A stretch of 64,000 bases of DNA, taken from NCBI GenBank assembly GCA_958477305.1, contig CAUEFI010000003.1, positions 124,001-188,000 on the forward strand, read 5' to 3'. Made by a program: the position numbers and the translations under genes. Shown one piece after another: positions 41,932-49,556 of this stretch (positions are counted from its first letter, which is position 1; every line of letters begins with the position of its first letter). The DNA is from HGM12998 sp900756495 (GTDB lineage Bacteria; Bacillota; Clostridia; Oscillospirales; Oscillospiraceae). The notes beneath the pieces were generated by a model that saw only the letters and a program-made list of their open reading frames with translations, ran no database searches and was not told the DNA's origin.

Positions 41932-42417
41932 TTATTTTGCCGCTCCTCTCGCCTTCAGAGACTTCAGCAGTCCGCCGCTCTCAATAATGCCTTCCACAAA
42001 CGCCGGGAATGGAGCAGCCTGATAGCTCTTTCCCGTCGTCTCATCCACAATGACGCCGGTTTTGAAATCCACGCTTACGGTATCCCCAGCCTGGATCTCT
42101 TCGGCAGCCTCAGGGCACTCCATGATGGGGAACCCGATATTAATGGCATTGCGGTAGAAAATGCGGGCAAAGGAGGGGGCGATGACGCACTTTACACCGC
42201 TGGCCTTGATGGCCAGGGGCGCGTGCTCGCGTGAGGAACCGCAGCCAAAATTATTTCCGGCTACAATAATGTCTCCCGGCTCCACAGTGGAGGAAAAATC
42301 GGCGTCAATGTCTTCCATGCAATGCGCGGCCAAGGACTTATCGTCGTGGGCATTGAGATACCGGGCGGGGATGATCACATCGGTATCCACGTTGTCACCA
42401 TATTTGTAAACCTTCAT
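41932..42417 (-). CDS. leuD: 3-isopropylmalate dehydratase small subunit
   Basis: A 161-residue swivel-domain subunit that pairs with LeuC. GDNVDTDVIIPARYL at the start and AGNNFGCGSSREHAPLAI at residue 55-72 are the family motifs. The short form is the archaeal/clostridial type. It lies 15 bases after leuC. Confidence 0.96.
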   Translation of the reverse strand: MKVYKYGDNVDTDVIIPARYLNAHDDKSLAAHCMEDIDADFSSTVEPGDIIVAGNNFGCGSSREHAPLAIKASGVKCVIAPSFARIFYRNAINIGFPIMECPEAAEEIQAGDTVSVDFKTGVIVDETTGKSYQAAPFPAFVEGIIESGGLLKSLKARGAAK

Positions 42418-42432
42418 TCCAGTATACCTCCC

Positions 42433-43692
42433 TTACAGTTTGCGGGGATCTGCGATACAGCCGGCCACGGCAGATGCGGCAGCTACAGCGGGGTTAGACA
42501 AAATAATCTCCGATGATACAGGGCCCATGCGGCCCACAAAATTACGGTTAGTCGTGGATATAGCCCGCTCATTGTCGGAGAGTACACCCATGTGCCCGCC
42601 CAGGCAAGGGCCGCAGGTAGGCGTAGATACGGCGCAGCCAGCCTCAATAAAGGCCTGAATCAACCCCTCAGCCATAGCGTCCAAAGTAATCTGCTGGGTC
42701 GCCGGAATTACAATGCAGCGCACTCCCTTGGCCACCTTACGTCCCTTGAGAATCGCGGCAGCCTGCCGCAGGTCATCCAAACGGCCGTTCGTACAGGAAC
42801 CAATCACTACCTGCTGGATGGGCATTCCGACTACCTCACCGATTGTACGGGTATTGGAGGGCAAATGAGGTAACGCAACTGTGGGTTCCAAAGTATTTAG
42901 ATCAATAACTACTTCGCTGTCATACGCGGCATCAGGGTCGGCCTCATAGGCGGTCCAAGGGCGGCTCACACGGCCTTCCAGATAAGCGCGGGTCTTATCA
43001 TCCACTGGAAATATGCCATTTTTAGCCCCAGCCTCAATCGCCATATTAGCAATGGTGAGCCGGTCATCCATAGAGAGGGCTGCCACCCCCTCCCCGGTGA
43101 ATTCCAGGGACTTGTAGCGAGCGCCATCCACACCAATAAGTCCAATGAGGTGAAGGATCACATCTTTGCCCGAGACACAGGACTGGAGCTTCCCCTTCAG
43201 GATAACTCGGATAGCGGAGGGCACCTTGAACCAAGCCATCCCTGTTGCCATACCGGCGGCCATATCGGTGGACCCTACACCGGTAGAAAAAGCGCCCAAG
43301 GCACCGTAAGTACATGTATGGGAATCGGCCCCAATGATCAGCTCACCAGGCGCAGCCAGGCCCTTTTCAGGAACCAGGGCGTGCTCTACTCCCATGTCGC
43401 CAACGTCGTAGAAATGGGTAATGTCGTACTTCTTCGCAAATTCCCGCACAGCGACGCAGAGCTGGGCCGTTTTTATATCCTTACAAGGGGTGGAGTGATC
43501 CAGAACCAGCGAGATCTTATCTTTATCAAAAATCTCGGTCAGTCCCGCCTTATAAAATTCTGCAATTGCCACAGGGGCGGTGATGTCGTTGCCCTGTACC
43601 AGATCCAGACGGCCTTCAATGAGCTGCCCGGCCTCCACCGTCTCTAGTCCTGCGTGGGCAGCCAAAATTTTTTGGGTCATGGTCATTCCCAT
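42433..43692 (-). CDS. leuC: 3-isopropylmalate dehydratase large subunit
   Basis: A 419-residue aconitase-family subunit that holds the 4Fe-4S cluster. GADSHTCTYGALGAFSTGVGS carries the first cluster Cys; VIGSCTNGRLDDL and TCGPCLGGHMG carry the others. This is the short LeuC type found in clostridia and archaea. The ATG at 43692 has GGAGGG 8 bases upstream; the frame is open far upstream through the divergent regulator but that part is not coding. It heads leuCDB behind a promoter shared with a Crp/Fnr-type dyad. Confidence 0.96.
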   Translation of the reverse strand: MGMTMTQKILAAHAGLETVEAGQLIEGRLDLVQGNDITAPVAIAEFYKAGLTEIFDKDKISLVLDHSTPCKDIKTAQLCVAVREFAKKYDITHFYDVGDMGVEHALVPEKGLAAPGELIIGADSHTCTYGALGAFSTGVGSTDMAAGMATGMAWFKVPSAIRVILKGKLQSCVSGKDVILHLIGLIGVDGARYKSLEFTGEGVAALSMDDRLTIANMAIEAGAKNGIFPVDDKTRAYLEGRVSRPWTAYEADPDAAYDSEVVIDLNTLEPTVALPHLPSNTRTIGEVVGMPIQQVVIGSCTNGRLDDLRQAAAILKGRKVAKGVRCIVIPATQQITLDAMAEGLIQAFIEAGCAVSTPTCGPCLGGHMGVLSDNERAISTTNRNFVGRMGPVSSEIILSNPAVAAASAVAGCIADPRKL

Positions 43693-43729
43693 CTTTGGGT
43701 CCCTCCTTGTTTTTTCTTGTGTCCAGCAT

Positions 43730-43758
43730 ATCATACCTGGTTGCGCAATGAATGTAAA
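43730..43758 (-). promoter_or_regulatory. leuC promoter
   Basis: On the minus strand TTTACA (43753-43758) and TATGAT (43730-43735), 17-bp spacer, about 38 bases before leuC. Confidence 0.65.
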
Positions 43759-43770
43759 GTGTGCTACAAT
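43741..43770 (+). promoter_or_regulatory. Promoter of the Crp/Fnr regulator gene
   Basis: TTGCGC (43741-43746) and TACAAT (43765-43770) with an 18-bp spacer. It overlaps the divergent leuC promoter. Confidence 0.65.
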
Positions 43771-43779
43771 TAAAGCACA
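43760..43779. promoter_or_regulatory. Crp/Fnr-type dyad between leuC and its divergent regulator
   Basis: TGTGCT (43760-43765), 8-base spacer, AGCACA (43774-43779). It covers the -10 box of the regulator gene and sits just upstream of the leuC -35 box, so the same site could repress one promoter and activate the other. The regulator's binding is inferred. Confidence 0.5.
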
Positions 43780-43806
43780 ATATGATTTTGAGGAAGGAGG
43801 GGTGGC

Positions 43807-44412
43807 ATGAACAGATGGTCTCCTCTGGCCGAGCGCCAGACGCCCAGGATTTTTTTCCCTGGACAGCTCATTTATCTTCAGGGAACCGAGGCCCAGGAGT
43901 TCTACTACATCCTCTCTGGTTCTGTCCGGTGCTTCATCAGCTCCGCCGAGGGCGATGAGCGCATTCTCACCCTTCATCACAGTGGGGATCTCATCGGCGA
44001 GGCCTCCTTTTTCGACCGGCAGCCCAGGGTATCCTCGGCAGTAGCGGTTACCAAATGCGCTCTGGTGGGGGTGGACCGGCGGCGCCTGGAGGAGGTCTTC
44101 GCACGCCACCCGGATTTGGCGGTTTCTATGCTGGAATATCTGGCCCACACCGTGCGCCTTCTCTCCGCACATGTAGATGGGGCATTTCTCCGCGCCGATC
44201 AGCGGGTTGCACGCTACCTGCTCTCTCTCTCTCCGGTCAGCGGAGGCCTCCGCTGCACCCATGAGGAGATTGGATCCTCCGTGGGGGTGAGCAGGGTGAC
44301 CGTCAGCAGGGTTTTGGGTGAATTTGAGCGGCAGGGACTTTTGGAGACCGGCTACCGCACCATACGCATCCTGAACCAGTCCGCCTTGGAGGATCTGGTG
44401 GCGGGAGCGTAA
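43807..44412 (+). CDS. Crp/Fnr family transcriptional regulator
   Basis: A 201-residue regulator. The N-terminal cyclic-nucleotide-binding-like beta roll is clear (FFPGQLIYLQGTEAQEFYYI, then GDLIGEASFFDRQPRVSS), followed by the dimer helix and a winged helix with HEEIGSSVGVSRVTVSRVL. No cluster of N-terminal cysteines as in Fnr is present, so it probably senses a small ligand, not oxygen. It is divergent from leuCDB with overlapping promoters and a dyad between them. The ribosome site AAGGAGG is 3 bases before the ATG. The ligand is unknown. Confidence 0.92.
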   Translation: MNRWSPLAERQTPRIFFPGQLIYLQGTEAQEFYYILSGSVRCFISSAEGDERILTLHHSGDLIGEASFFDRQPRVSSAVAVTKCALVGVDRRRLEEVFARHPDLAVSMLEYLAHTVRLLSAHVDGAFLRADQRVARYLLSLSPVSGGLRCTHEEIGSSVGVSRVTVSRVLGEFERQGLLETGYRTIRILNQSALEDLVAGA

Positions 44413-44425
44413 TCATAAAACTGGA

Positions 44426-44467
44426 ACACAGCCCCATGGAGTGCGTCTGCTTTCCACGGGGCTGTGT
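44426..44467 (+). terminator. Terminator of the Crp/Fnr gene
   Basis: ACACAGCCCC pairs with GGGGCTGTGT, with an extra inner ATGGA/TCCA helix, followed by GTTTATAT. Confidence 0.75.
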
Positions 44468-44480
44468 GTTTATATCTTGC

Positions 44481-45884
44481 TTATGCATCGGCCGCTTTTT
44501 TCTTCATCCTTTGGGCAGCGATCTCCCTGCCTTCGTGACGCAGCTGATAGTAGTGCGTTCCTCTGGCAAAGCGGGAGGCCATCTCCTCGCCAAACACTCC
44601 CAGCCGGGCAGACGCGCAAAGCCCAAGACGCCTCAGTCCATAGTTCAGGCCAAATTTTTTCATGATGCGGAAAGAGGAGGGCAAATCATAGAAGTGCTTC
44701 CCTGCCCTCATGAACTCCTGCTGAAGTTCCCAGGGGGTCATACGCTTGGGCCGGAACGTGACGTTCATCATGTCATACTGCTCCCAGTCCATATCCAGCA
44801 GCCGCCCTTCCCGTTGGTACTGCTCATAGACCTCTGTTCCGGGGAACGGAGTGAGAATAGCGGGCTGGAGCTGATAGGCCCCAATCCGTTTGGTAAAGTC
44901 CACCGCCCGCCGGATATCCTCCGCGCTGTCGGCATCAATGCCCAGCACTATGCTGGCAATGAGCCGGATCTTGTGCTGTGACAGAGCCCTGCCACAGGCC
45001 TCGATATCGGACAGGCGCTGTCCCTTATGGATGGCGTCCAGAGCCTCCTGATTCAAGGACTCGATGCCCACCAGCACCCGGTTCAAATGGGCCTGCTCCA
45101 GCAGAGAGAGCAATTCCTCATCCCGGGCCATATCAGTGCGGCCAAAGAAAAAAGTCTCCCGGAATACCAGACCCTCTCCAATCATCCGGCGGCAAATCTC
45201 TTTGGCGTAGTCCGGATCCGCAGTAAAATTGTCGTCCTCAAAGTTCATGTACTGAAAGCCCAGGCGCTTGTAGTACCTCAGCTCCTCAATGACACTCTCA
45301 ACGCTGCGGCGGCGGTACGGCCGGAACATACGGGAAGTGGTGCAGAAGGAGCAGCAATAGGGACAGCCCCGGCTGGACATGACGTTGGCAGTTACACATC
45401 TCGTTTTTAAAATGGAGTAGTTCGGAAAAGGCACCTCGTCCAAATTTTCCACGCAGGGGCCGCGGACGATGGGGTCGGTCAGGCGGCCCTCCACAACATC
45501 CAGAATAACCTTCTCTCCCTCCCCCACCAGAACCTGATCTGCATGGGTCAGCGCCTCTTCCGGCAAAGCGCTCGCATGAAATCCCCCTATCAGAACCCTC
45601 GCCCTGGTCTCTCTGTGGAACTTATCGGCCAGTTCATAGCATCTGGGAGCGGTTGAGGTCATGGAGTAGAGGCAGAACACATCTGTGCCCGGCATGATTT
45701 TCCTGTAGTTCAGCGTGGTATACAGCTCCTCATAGACCTCAACCTGATGGCCCGCCTCTTTGAGTATACCTCCGAGGATAAGGGGCCCGGTGATCGAATT
45801 GGAGTGGCCGTAAAAGCTGCCGCACAGGCGGTAGGGCAAAAATCTTCGCAGTCGGCTGGTCGGCACAATAAAAACGATTTTCAT
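44481..45884 (-). CDS. B12-binding domain radical SAM protein, substrate unknown
   Basis: A 467-residue enzyme. The first ~140 residues form a Rossmann-like cobalamin-binding domain (KIVFIVPTSRL, VLIGGFHASALPEEAL, VLVGEGEKVILDVV). Cys174, Cys178 and Cys181 (CPYCCSFC) hold the radical SAM cluster, followed by the barrel (YMNFEDDNFTADPDYAKEI, VLVGIESLNQEALDAI). A basic C-terminal tail of ~100 residues completes it. Class B radical SAM methyltransferases and the MiaB-like oxidative enzymes share this layout, so methylation at an unactivated carbon is plausible but not shown. It is a lone gene between convergent and spore-related transcripts. Confidence 0.9.
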   Translation of the reverse strand: MKIVFIVPTSRLRRFLPYRLCGSFYGHSNSITGPLILGGILKEAGHQVEVYEELYTTLNYRKIMPGTDVFCLYSMTSTAPRCYELADKFHRETRARVLIGGFHASALPEEALTHADQVLVGEGEKVILDVVEGRLTDPIVRGPCVENLDEVPFPNYSILKTRCVTANVMSSRGCPYCCSFCTTSRMFRPYRRRSVESVIEELRYYKRLGFQYMNFEDDNFTADPDYAKEICRRMIGEGLVFRETFFFGRTDMARDEELLSLLEQAHLNRVLVGIESLNQEALDAIHKGQRLSDIEACGRALSQHKIRLIASIVLGIDADSAEDIRRAVDFTKRIGAYQLQPAILTPFPGTEVYEQYQREGRLLDMDWEQYDMMNVTFRPKRMTPWELQQEFMRAGKHFYDLPSSFRIMKKFGLNYGLRRLGLCASARLGVFGEEMASRFARGTHYYQLRHEGREIAAQRMKKKAADA

Positions 45885-45964
45885 GGGTACCTCCTGTTTC
45901 TATCAGACATGACGTCCGGCATCACTTCTCTATTGTTCCAATTCATTTCCATCTTTAAACAAAA

Positions 45965-46004
45965 AGCAGCCGGGTACAATGTTTTTGCATTGTGCCCGGC
46001 TGCT
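45965..46004 (-). terminator. Terminator downstream of spoIVA
   Basis: A 16-bp stem with one mismatch (AGCAGCCGGGTACAAT / ATTGTGCCCGGCTGCT), followed on the minus strand by TTTTTGTTT. It is the first terminator after spoIVA, 235 bases past its stop, so the palindromic element between them would be part of the spoIVA 3' region. Confidence 0.85.
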
Positions 46005-46025
46005 GATATTTGAGTTTGCCGCTGT

Positions 46026-46192
46026 CTAGGTCTTGTTTGAACATTGGCGGAATGGCCAACGGCGAGAGATTTTTCCGCCAGACAAGTAAAAAATTTGCAG
46101 GAATACGTTGTGTATTTCAAGAATTTTTTACGCTGTATGGCGAAAAAAGATCCGCCGTTTGGGCGTTTTGACTTTTTTCATACAAGGCCCAG
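46026..46192. repeat. Long imperfect palindrome, MITE-like element
   Basis: The two halves of 46026-46192 are inverted copies. Arms GTAAAAAATT (46086-46095) and AATTTTTTAC (46122-46131) are perfect, TTTTTCCGCCA (46070-46080) pairs with TGGCGAAAAA (46138-46147), CGGCG with CGCCG, and the outer ends CTAGGTCTTGTTTGA and TCATACAAGGCCCAG also pair. The whole would fold into one hairpin with a 26-base apex. A 39-codon open frame (46052-46171) lies in it but has no ribosome site. With spoIVA and its terminator this accounts for the 45885-46238 gap. Confidence 0.65.
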
Positions 46193-46238
46193 GTGTCCGT
46201 TCCCACTATGTCGTTCCCGCCGCCATGATAGCGCTTCT

Positions 46239-47717
46239 TTAAAGAATGATGCAGATCAGCCCGCCCGATCCCTCGTTGATGATGCGCTGCAGAGTCTCCT
46301 GAAGCTTGGCACGGGCATCATCGGGCATTCTTTTCAGCTTGGTGTTGAGATCCTCGCTGACCAGCTCGTGAAACGATTTTCCGAAGATGTTGGATTGCCA
46401 GATAGCTTTGGTGTCTCCCTCAAACTCCTGGAGCAGATAATTGATCATCTCCTCACTCTGCTTCTCGTTGCCCACAATGGGCGAGACTTCCGTCTCAATG
46501 TCTGCCCGAATCATATGGATAGACGGAGCGCTTGCTTTCAAGCGGACGCCGTAGCGTCCTCCCTGTTTGACAATCTCAGGCTCCTCCAGTACCAGTTCAT
46601 CGGTACTGGGGACCACAATGCCGTATCCGGTATTCTTGACCTCCTCCAGCGCCCCCGACACCTTATCGTATTCACATTTGACCCGGGAGAGCTCTGTCAG
46701 CAGCCCCATCAGGTCTCCGTCGTCATGTACTGTAAAGCCGGATTGATCGGACAGGGTCTCGTAAAACAGCCCCCGTGGGAGCTCCAGCCGGGCGGCTGCA
46801 ATCCCTTCTCCCAGGCTGATGGATGAGATGGAAGCACTGCTGACACTGTCGCATGCGCCAATTGCGGTCACAGCGTGCTCCACATCCCGGATCCGGCGCA
46901 TTCCAGCCGCCCCCTCCCGAATGGCTGCATAGAGCCCGCTCTTGATGGGGTGGTCATAGGGCAGTGCATCCACCCAGGGCGGCAGGAAGAGATCCAGTTC
47001 CTTCACCGGGAATTCGTAGAGAACCCCCTTGATGATGCTGGTAACCGCTCTCTCATCCAGTTCCAGGCAGTCGGCACAGACGCAGGTTACATCATAGCGG
47101 CTTGCAATATCAGCCCGAATTGCCTGGGCGCGCTCCGAAGTTGGGTAGGCTGAATTGAGCAGAACCAGAAAGGGCTTTCCCAGCTCCTTGAGCTCCGTAA
47201 TGACCCGCTCCTCGGCCTCCAAATAGTCCTCTCTTGCGATATCAGTAATCGTGCCGTCGGTCGTTACCACAATGCCGATGGTGGAGTGTTCCGCTATGAC
47301 CTTTCGTGTACCGATCTCAGCGGCCTCAGTCATGGGAATTTCATAGTCGAACCAGGGGGTGGTCACCATACGAGGAGAACCGTCCTCCAGAGACCCCACG
47401 GCACCGGGCACCATATAGCCCACGCAGTCAATGAGCCGAACAGAAAAGGCCGCGCCGTTTTCCATGGTAACCTCTACTGCGTCCTCTGGAACAAACTTAG
47501 GCTCGGCGGTCATTACAGTCCGGCCCGATCCGCTTTGGGGCAGCTCGTCGCGAGCGCGTTCCCTGCGGTATACGTTGTCGATGTTGGGAATGACCAGAGT
47601 CTCCATAAAGCGCTTAATGAAGGTGGACTTCCCTGTCCGGACCGGGCCTACCACGCCGATGTAGATATCCCCCTCGGTCCGCAGGGCAATGTCCTCATAG
47701 ATCTGCCGCTGTTCCAC
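46239..47717 (-). CDS. spoIVA: Stage IV sporulation protein A
   Basis: A 492-residue ATPase that polymerises on the forespore surface as the base of the coat. The Walker A loop is GVVGPVRTGKSTFIKRF near residue 22-38, and IDCVGYMVPGAVG is the following P-loop GTPase-like switch region. NIDNVYRRERARDELPQSGSG and the C-terminal FHELVSEDLNTKLKRMPDDA are strongly conserved in SpoIVA. The start is GTG behind GGAGG with 8-base spacing. A sigma-E-like promoter is upstream. sipL and a spoVM-like gene lie next to it, encoding its known partners. Confidence 0.98.
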   Translation of the reverse strand: MEQRQIYEDIALRTEGDIYIGVVGPVRTGKSTFIKRFMETLVIPNIDNVYRRERARDELPQSGSGRTVMTAEPKFVPEDAVEVTMENGAAFSVRLIDCVGYMVPGAVGSLEDGSPRMVTTPWFDYEIPMTEAAEIGTRKVIAEHSTIGIVVTTDGTITDIAREDYLEAEERVITELKELGKPFLVLLNSAYPTSERAQAIRADIASRYDVTCVCADCLELDERAVTSIIKGVLYEFPVKELDLFLPPWVDALPYDHPIKSGLYAAIREGAAGMRRIRDVEHAVTAIGACDSVSSASISSISLGEGIAAARLELPRGLFYETLSDQSGFTVHDDGDLMGLLTELSRVKCEYDKVSGALEEVKNTGYGIVVPSTDELVLEEPEIVKQGGRYGVRLKASAPSIHMIRADIETEVSPIVGNEKQSEEMINYLLQEFEGDTKAIWQSNIFGKSFHELVSEDLNTKLKRMPDDARAKLQETLQRIINEGSGGLICIIL

Positions 47718-47762
47718 TTGCGATTCCTCCTTCGGCCCTACGAGCCGGTCGTTTTCTCTACA

Positions 47763-47792
47763 TGTCTATGGGGATAAGCTGTAAATTATACC
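47763..47792 (-). promoter_or_regulatory. Sigma-E-like promoter of spoIVA
   Basis: On the minus strand GGTATAATT (47784-47792), 13 bp, CATAGACA (47763-47770), which fits the mother-cell sigma-E pattern. spoIVA is sigma-E-dependent in Bacillus. Confidence 0.5.
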
Positions 47793-47843
47793 ACCAATAT
47801 GGATTTAAAGCGGCCTGGAAAAATAAGTCCCTATAAGGAATAT

Positions 47844-47880
47844 AAAAGGAGTTCCCCTGGACAACCAGGGGAACCCCTTT
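47844..47880 (-). terminator. sipL terminator
   Basis: A near-perfect stem (AAAAGG-GTTCCCCTGG with complement) around ACAA, ending directly at the sipL stop codon and followed by CCTTTTAT on the minus strand. Confidence 0.85.
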
Positions 47881-49407
47881 TTACCTCTTCCTCGGAATCA
47901 ACAGCAGCTTATCCTCAGTGGTCTCGGTTTCCTCCAACTCATTGGCACTGACGATATCGGAAATTGTAGTCCCATACGCTTTTGCGATATCCCAAAGCCG
48001 TTCCCCATGCTGCGCCATCCGGAGCACAATAGATGGCCGCTCCCCTTCCTCCGGCTGCACAGTTTCATTGACCTGAATCGCATCTACCGCACATACTTTT
48101 CGGGACGACAGCGCCATATACTGGAAGTCCACTGCTAGGCGCACCTCCAACCCGCCTGTAGTTGGGGTTGCGTAGACCTCCCCCGGACAATGGCACACAC
48201 AGCTACAGGTACAGTTCTCCGGCAGTTCCATCGGGCAGGCAACAGGTATTTTTCTGGTAACTGCGTATAAGCCCTCTTCCTCTGCTTGATACACCACAGT
48301 TACCGAAACCTCAGCTGTCAGAGTCAGCCGTTCTCCCTCCCGGTTTTGAACCACCGCGCCCACAGCTGCATATGCGTCGCATACCTCCTGAGCCAACACC
48401 CCAGTTTCCAAAATTTCTCTGGCCGTCTGGCTCTTGATACCTCGATCCAGGAGGCGGCACAGCGTAAAACTTTTTGTCTCCGCATTCAGGGTACACGAGG
48501 TTGCATAGACGTCAGAGAGCAGTGACATGCTCTGCCGTTCCCGCACCACCGCCTGTGCCAGCAGCCCCAGACTGACAGCTACAGTTCGTCCGTCTCCGCC
48601 TGACAGCGTACACTCAGCGTTTGTGAGGATGACCTCCACCGTACAATCTGCCTCTTCCCCCGCACCTGTGATCTCCATAATTTGAGAGAAGGGCAGCTCA
48701 AACTCAGCCGTGCAGAGCGTACCGCCGGACCCACGGTACAACAGCCGCAGAGCAGCCTCGCCTTTGAAAATCAGCTTATTGCCGATTACCTTTGACTCCG
48801 TGCACAGCAATCCGATCCGGCTTTTCAGAAGCTCCTCCGCCTCGGGCCGGCTTGCCGAGATTGAGATATCGTCTGAAAATGTAAAGGGCTTTTCCTGTAT
48901 AGATACTGTAAGATAAGTATCCTGCTGCTCCACCAGCTGCTCCACTCCGGCCTCGGCAGATGTGGTAACGCCACCGCACAGGTTTTCCGTCATCGGCGCA
49001 AAAACCTGCAGGCCCACTGCCAGGTTGACTCGTACCAGCACCTTCCGTGGATTCAGGCTCCGCGTCTCCGCAGCCTGAACCTGCGGAAGGGCTACAAGTG
49101 CACAAGCCCCTGTGATTCCTGCGCCGTCAGCAGAGCAGGTAAAGGGGATGGTCACCTCCAGCCGCCGCAGCCCTTCAGCTCCGTCGGGCAAATAGAGCAC
49201 AGCAGCCCGGACTGTCCCGGATATCTCTGCGCGCCCCTCCTGGGCCTCTTTACCCTTCAGGCACACATTTCCTTCTGTGTCTACGATGCGCAGGATATCC
49301 GGACAGGCATCCGGAACAATCATCTCCAAAGTCTCTTCATGATAGACCATGGTATCCAGCACATTCTCAAAGCCGTTCAATTGGGTCCGTTCCAGTTCCA
49401 GCTCCAT
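47881..49407 (-). CDS. sipL: SpoIVA-interacting coat protein SipL (SPOCS and LysM domains)
   Basis: A 508-residue mother-cell protein that anchors SpoIVA to the forespore in clostridia. The N-terminal region and two following parts are DUF3794/SPOCS domains (LDTMVYHEETLEMIVPDACPD, then PFTFSDDISISASRPE, then AQEVCDAYAAVGAVVQNREG). Residues 458-508 are a LysM domain (GERLWDIAKAYGTTISDIV), which in Clostridioides difficile SipL binds SpoIVA. The gene is directly beside spoIVA. AAGGAG lies 9 bases before the ATG but inside one arm of a 22-bp inverted repeat, and a sigma-E-like promoter lies across the other arm. Confidence 0.94.
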   Translation of the reverse strand: MELELERTQLNGFENVLDTMVYHEETLEMIVPDACPDILRIVDTEGNVCLKGKEAQEGRAEISGTVRAAVLYLPDGAEGLRRLEVTIPFTCSADGAGITGACALVALPQVQAAETRSLNPRKVLVRVNLAVGLQVFAPMTENLCGGVTTSAEAGVEQLVEQQDTYLTVSIQEKPFTFSDDISISASRPEAEELLKSRIGLLCTESKVIGNKLIFKGEAALRLLYRGSGGTLCTAEFELPFSQIMEITGAGEEADCTVEVILTNAECTLSGGDGRTVAVSLGLLAQAVVRERQSMSLLSDVYATSCTLNAETKSFTLCRLLDRGIKSQTAREILETGVLAQEVCDAYAAVGAVVQNREGERLTLTAEVSVTVVYQAEEEGLYAVTRKIPVACPMELPENCTCSCVCHCPGEVYATPTTGGLEVRLAVDFQYMALSSRKVCAVDAIQVNETVQPEEGERPSIVLRMAQHGERLWDIAKAYGTTISDIVSANELEETETTEDKLLLIPRKR

Positions 49408-49477
49408 AGCGTTCCACTCCTTGTACGGGCGTTATTTACTTGCTATGAAACTATATGTACAAGGGTGGAACGCTATG
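49405..49477 (-). repeat. 22-bp inverted repeat covering the sipL ribosome site and start codon
   Basis: Arms 49405-49426 and 49457-49477 are complementary except for one extra base, with a 30-base loop. The downstream arm holds AAGGAG and the sipL ATG. RNA read through from spoVM would hide the start; RNA begun at the promoter in the loop would not. Confidence 0.7.
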
Positions 49478-49479
49478 CC
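49450..49479 (-). promoter_or_regulatory. Sigma-E-like promoter of sipL
   Basis: On the minus strand GGCATAGC (49472-49479), 14 bp, CATATAGT (49450-49457), close to the sigma-E pattern. The start point would fall in the loop of the inverted repeat. Confidence 0.45.
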
Positions 49480-49484
49480 TGCTT

Positions 49485-49556
49485 TCAGCGCAAGCCAAAA
49501 ATTGTCTTTAGAATGCCTGCAAAGGCCTTAGGTGATTTGACCACGACAATCTTCAT
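49485..49556 (-). CDS. spoVM: SpoVM-like 23-residue amphipathic spore morphogenetic peptide
   Basis: An open frame of 23 codons beginning MKIVVVKSPKAFAGIL and ending in TIFGLR. Bacillus SpoVM is a 26-residue amphipathic helix with the same plan (MKxxxxKxPKxxxGI, then a hydrophobic turn with basic end) that senses forespore membrane curvature and recruits SpoIVA. Position supports the call: in Bacillus spoVM follows thiN after prkC-rsgA, as it does here. The ATG overlaps the stop of the 55-codon gene (ATGA), so translation is coupled. It lies between thiN and sipL. Confidence 0.85.
   Translation of the reverse strand: MKIVVVKSPKAFAGILKTIFGLR

Noticed and set aside
43693..44262. N-terminal extension of leuC by about 190 codons
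   Set aside because: It runs antisense through the Crp/Fnr gene; the ATG at 43692 has a good ribosome site and gives the normal LeuC length.
46052..46171. 39-codon plus-strand open frame inside the palindromic element
   Set aside because: No ribosome site at a proper distance, and the sequence is explained by the inverted-repeat structure.
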